A stretch of 6,742 bases of DNA. Origin: Candidatus Rokuibacteriota bacterium (GTDB taxonomy: Bacteria; Methylomirabilota; Methylomirabilia; Rokubacteriales; CSP1-6). The notes under the pieces are model-generated. The model was not told where the DNA came from. It worked only from the letters and a program-made list of their open reading frames with translations, and searched no databases. The position numbers and the translations under genes are program-made. Positions 5,735 through 6,742 of the stretch are shown here, one piece after another (positions within the stretch are counted from its first letter, which is position 1; each line of letters begins with the position of its first letter). Where the stretch lies: positions 21,592 to 28,333 of the forward strand of contig QHRT01000145.1 in the NCBI GenBank assembly GCA_003220195.1, given 5' to 3'.

Positions 5735-6604
5735 ATGCGACTGCCACCCGAACGCTTCGACTATTCTCCGATCTCAGCGCGCCGACCGTGGAAACTGCCG
5801 AGGAACGCCAGGATCGCGGTGTGGACGATCGTGAACGTCGAGTTCTGGGACATCGAAAACCCGATGGCCCGACAGGTCATCGCGGCCCCGCAGGGCGTCG
5901 TCACGATCCCCGACGTGCCGAACTGGGCGTGGCACGAGTACGGGATGCGCGTCGGATTCTGGCGGTTGTACGACGCGTTGCGCCAGCGCAAGATCCGCGC
6001 GACGACGTCGATCAACGCACGCGAGTGCGAAGCGTATCCGGCCGTCGCGCGAGCGATGCTCGATGCGGGGTGGGAGTTCATGGGCCATGGCGTGGTCCAG
6101 GGCGCGATGCACACGCTTCCCGATCAGCGAGACGCGATTCGCACGTCGGTGCGGATGCTCCGGGACTTCACCGGCAAGCCCCCGAAGGGATGGATGGGAC
6201 CCGGTCTGAGTGAGACGTGGGAGACGCTCGATCTGCTCGCCGAAGAGGGGATCGAATACGTGGCGGACTGGGTGGCCGACGACCAGCCGTACGAGATCCG
6301 GACGACCGGCGCGAACCTCGTCTCCGTCCCCTATACCCTCGAGCTCAACGACATTCCGATGATGATCATCCAGCACCACGCCGCGGGGGAGTGGCTGCAG
6401 CGCGCGAAGGACTCGTTCGATCGGCTCTACGCGGAGGGTCGGACGAATCCGCGAGTGATGGCGCTCGCGGTCCATCCCTACATTTCTGGCGTGCCGCATC
6501 GCATCCGGTACTTCGAGGCGGTGTACGACTACATCGCGAAGCGGAAGGGCGTGTGGCTCACGACCGGAGAGGAAATCTACGAGTGGTACAGAACGCAGCG
6601 ATGA
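5735..6604 (+). CDS. Polysaccharide deacetylase family protein, PuuE-like CE4 (NodB fold)
   Basis: This 289-aa protein has no signal peptide and is probably cytoplasmic. The family comprises metal-dependent or metal-independent amide hydrolases related to peptidoglycan deacetylases and PuuE allantoinase, acting on C-N bonds in small molecules or glycans. Visible motifs in order: NVEFWDIENP (34-43) at the first barrel strand, NARECEAYP (94-102), EFMGHGVVQG (114-123; His118), KGWMGPGLSET (151-161), ADWVADDQPY (177-186), VPYTLELND (198-206) and AVHPYISGVPHRI (245-257; His247). His118 is not followed by a second His at +4 (Val-Val-Gln), as in PuuE-like members, unlike secreted CE4 deacetylases with HxxxH. 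The ATG at 5735 is preferred over GTG at 5729 because AGAGG ends 5 bases before it. The stop overlaps an ATG at 6601 (ATGA), but that frame closes after 15 codons. The substrate is unknown; a cyclic amide or ureide is a reasonable guess. Confidence 0.92.
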   Translation: MRLPPERFDYSPISARRPWKLPRNARIAVWTIVNVEFWDIENPMARQVIAAPQGVVTIPDVPNWAWHEYGMRVGFWRLYDALRQRKIRATTSINARECEAYPAVARAMLDAGWEFMGHGVVQGAMHTLPDQRDAIRTSVRMLRDFTGKPPKGWMGPGLSETWETLDLLAEEGIEYVADWVADDQPYEIRTTGANLVSVPYTLELNDIPMMIIQHHAAGEWLQRAKDSFDRLYAEGRTNPRVMALAVHPYISGVPHRIRYFEAVYDYIAKRKGVWLTTGEEIYEWYRTQR

Positions 6605-6742
6605 TGCTGGACCCGCCGGCCCATCCGGCTTGCCGGCCTGTCGCTTGATGGTCCTGATCGGGCGCCAGCCTGTCACCGGCCTCCACGCGGTCGCACTTTC
6701 GAGGCCGCTATCGTGGCGCCAGACCTGCGTTTCTCGCGTGGC
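6605..6742. other. Window-end tail without a confident gene
   Basis: This 138-bp stretch holds no recognisable gene. GCCGGC at 6615-6620 and 6632-6637 could form a 6-bp GC hairpin with an 11-base loop, a weak candidate 3' end for the preceding gene with no T-run after it. A GTG at 6713 with GAGG 8 bases upstream opens a frame (V-A-P-D-L-R-F-S-R-G) that runs off the edge and might be the first codons of the next gene. An ATG at 6647 also opens to the edge. None can be confirmed. Confidence 0.25.

Noticed and set aside
5341..6213. A 290-codon plus-strand frame crossing the divergent spacer
   Set aside because: It overlaps the start of the HIBADH-family gene antisense and the deacetylase-like gene out of frame, and has an Arg-rich composition with no motif.
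6661..6727. Direct repeat GGCGCCAG-(A)-CCTG at 6661 and 6715
   Set aside because: There are two short, GC-rich copies 54 bp apart with a one-base indel and no further structure; chance is likely in this base composition.

Overview
The window is GC-rich, gene-dense bacterial chromosome. Codon third positions are strongly G/C, which produces many long antisense shadow frames. Nothing fixes the taxon. The gene mix (hybrid histidine kinase, MDR dehydrogenase, CE4 deacetylase-type proteins, HIBADH-family dehydrogenase, GspG-like pilin) and base composition suggest an uncultivated soil or sediment lineage such as Candidatus Rokubacteria/Methylomirabilota, Acidobacteria or a deltaproteobacterial relative. 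This is inference only. There are no rRNA or tRNA genes, CRISPR arrays, insertion sequences or phage genes.

Left block (1-4004, + strand): the 3' part of a hybrid sensor histidine kinase (end of a GAF-like helix, HisKA, HATPase_c, C-terminal receiver) is followed after 6 bp by a 573-aa protein. That protein has a ThuA/GATase-like N-terminal half, a NodB-like (polysaccharide deacetylase-fold) second half and a small C-terminal beta-rich tail. It overlaps by 4 bp (GTGA) an MDR zinc-binding dehydrogenase that keeps the structural-zinc cysteines but lacks catalytic-zinc ligands. The spacing suggests one transcription unit. It ends in a perfect 14-bp hairpin at 4010-4042, placed between convergent genes.

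Middle block (4066-5669, - strand): a 135-aa type IV pilin/GspG-like pseudopilin has its own regulatory region. This contains a strong Shine-Dalgarno, a -24/-12 element of sigma-54 type (GG-N10-GC), and, about 110-150 bp upstream of the predicted start point, four TGAC/GTCA half-sites spaced exactly 11 bp apart. The position fits an enhancer (UAS) for a sigma-54 activator. Upstream lies a 3-hydroxyisobutyrate dehydrogenase-family oxidoreductase with an unusual start region: either a GTG overlapping a short upstream frame, or an ATC codon at the family's usual first residue preceded by GGAGG. The short upstream frame (5562-5669) resembles a fragment of a LivF-type ABC ATPase.

Right block (5735-6604, + strand): a complete PuuE-like polysaccharide deacetylase-family protein, divergent from the dehydrogenase. 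The last 138 bp hold no confident gene.

No defence system or complete novel machine is evident. The most interesting items are the phased half-site array with the sigma-54 promoter of the pilin, the composite 573-aa protein coupled to a histidine kinase, and the start region of the HIBADH-family gene.
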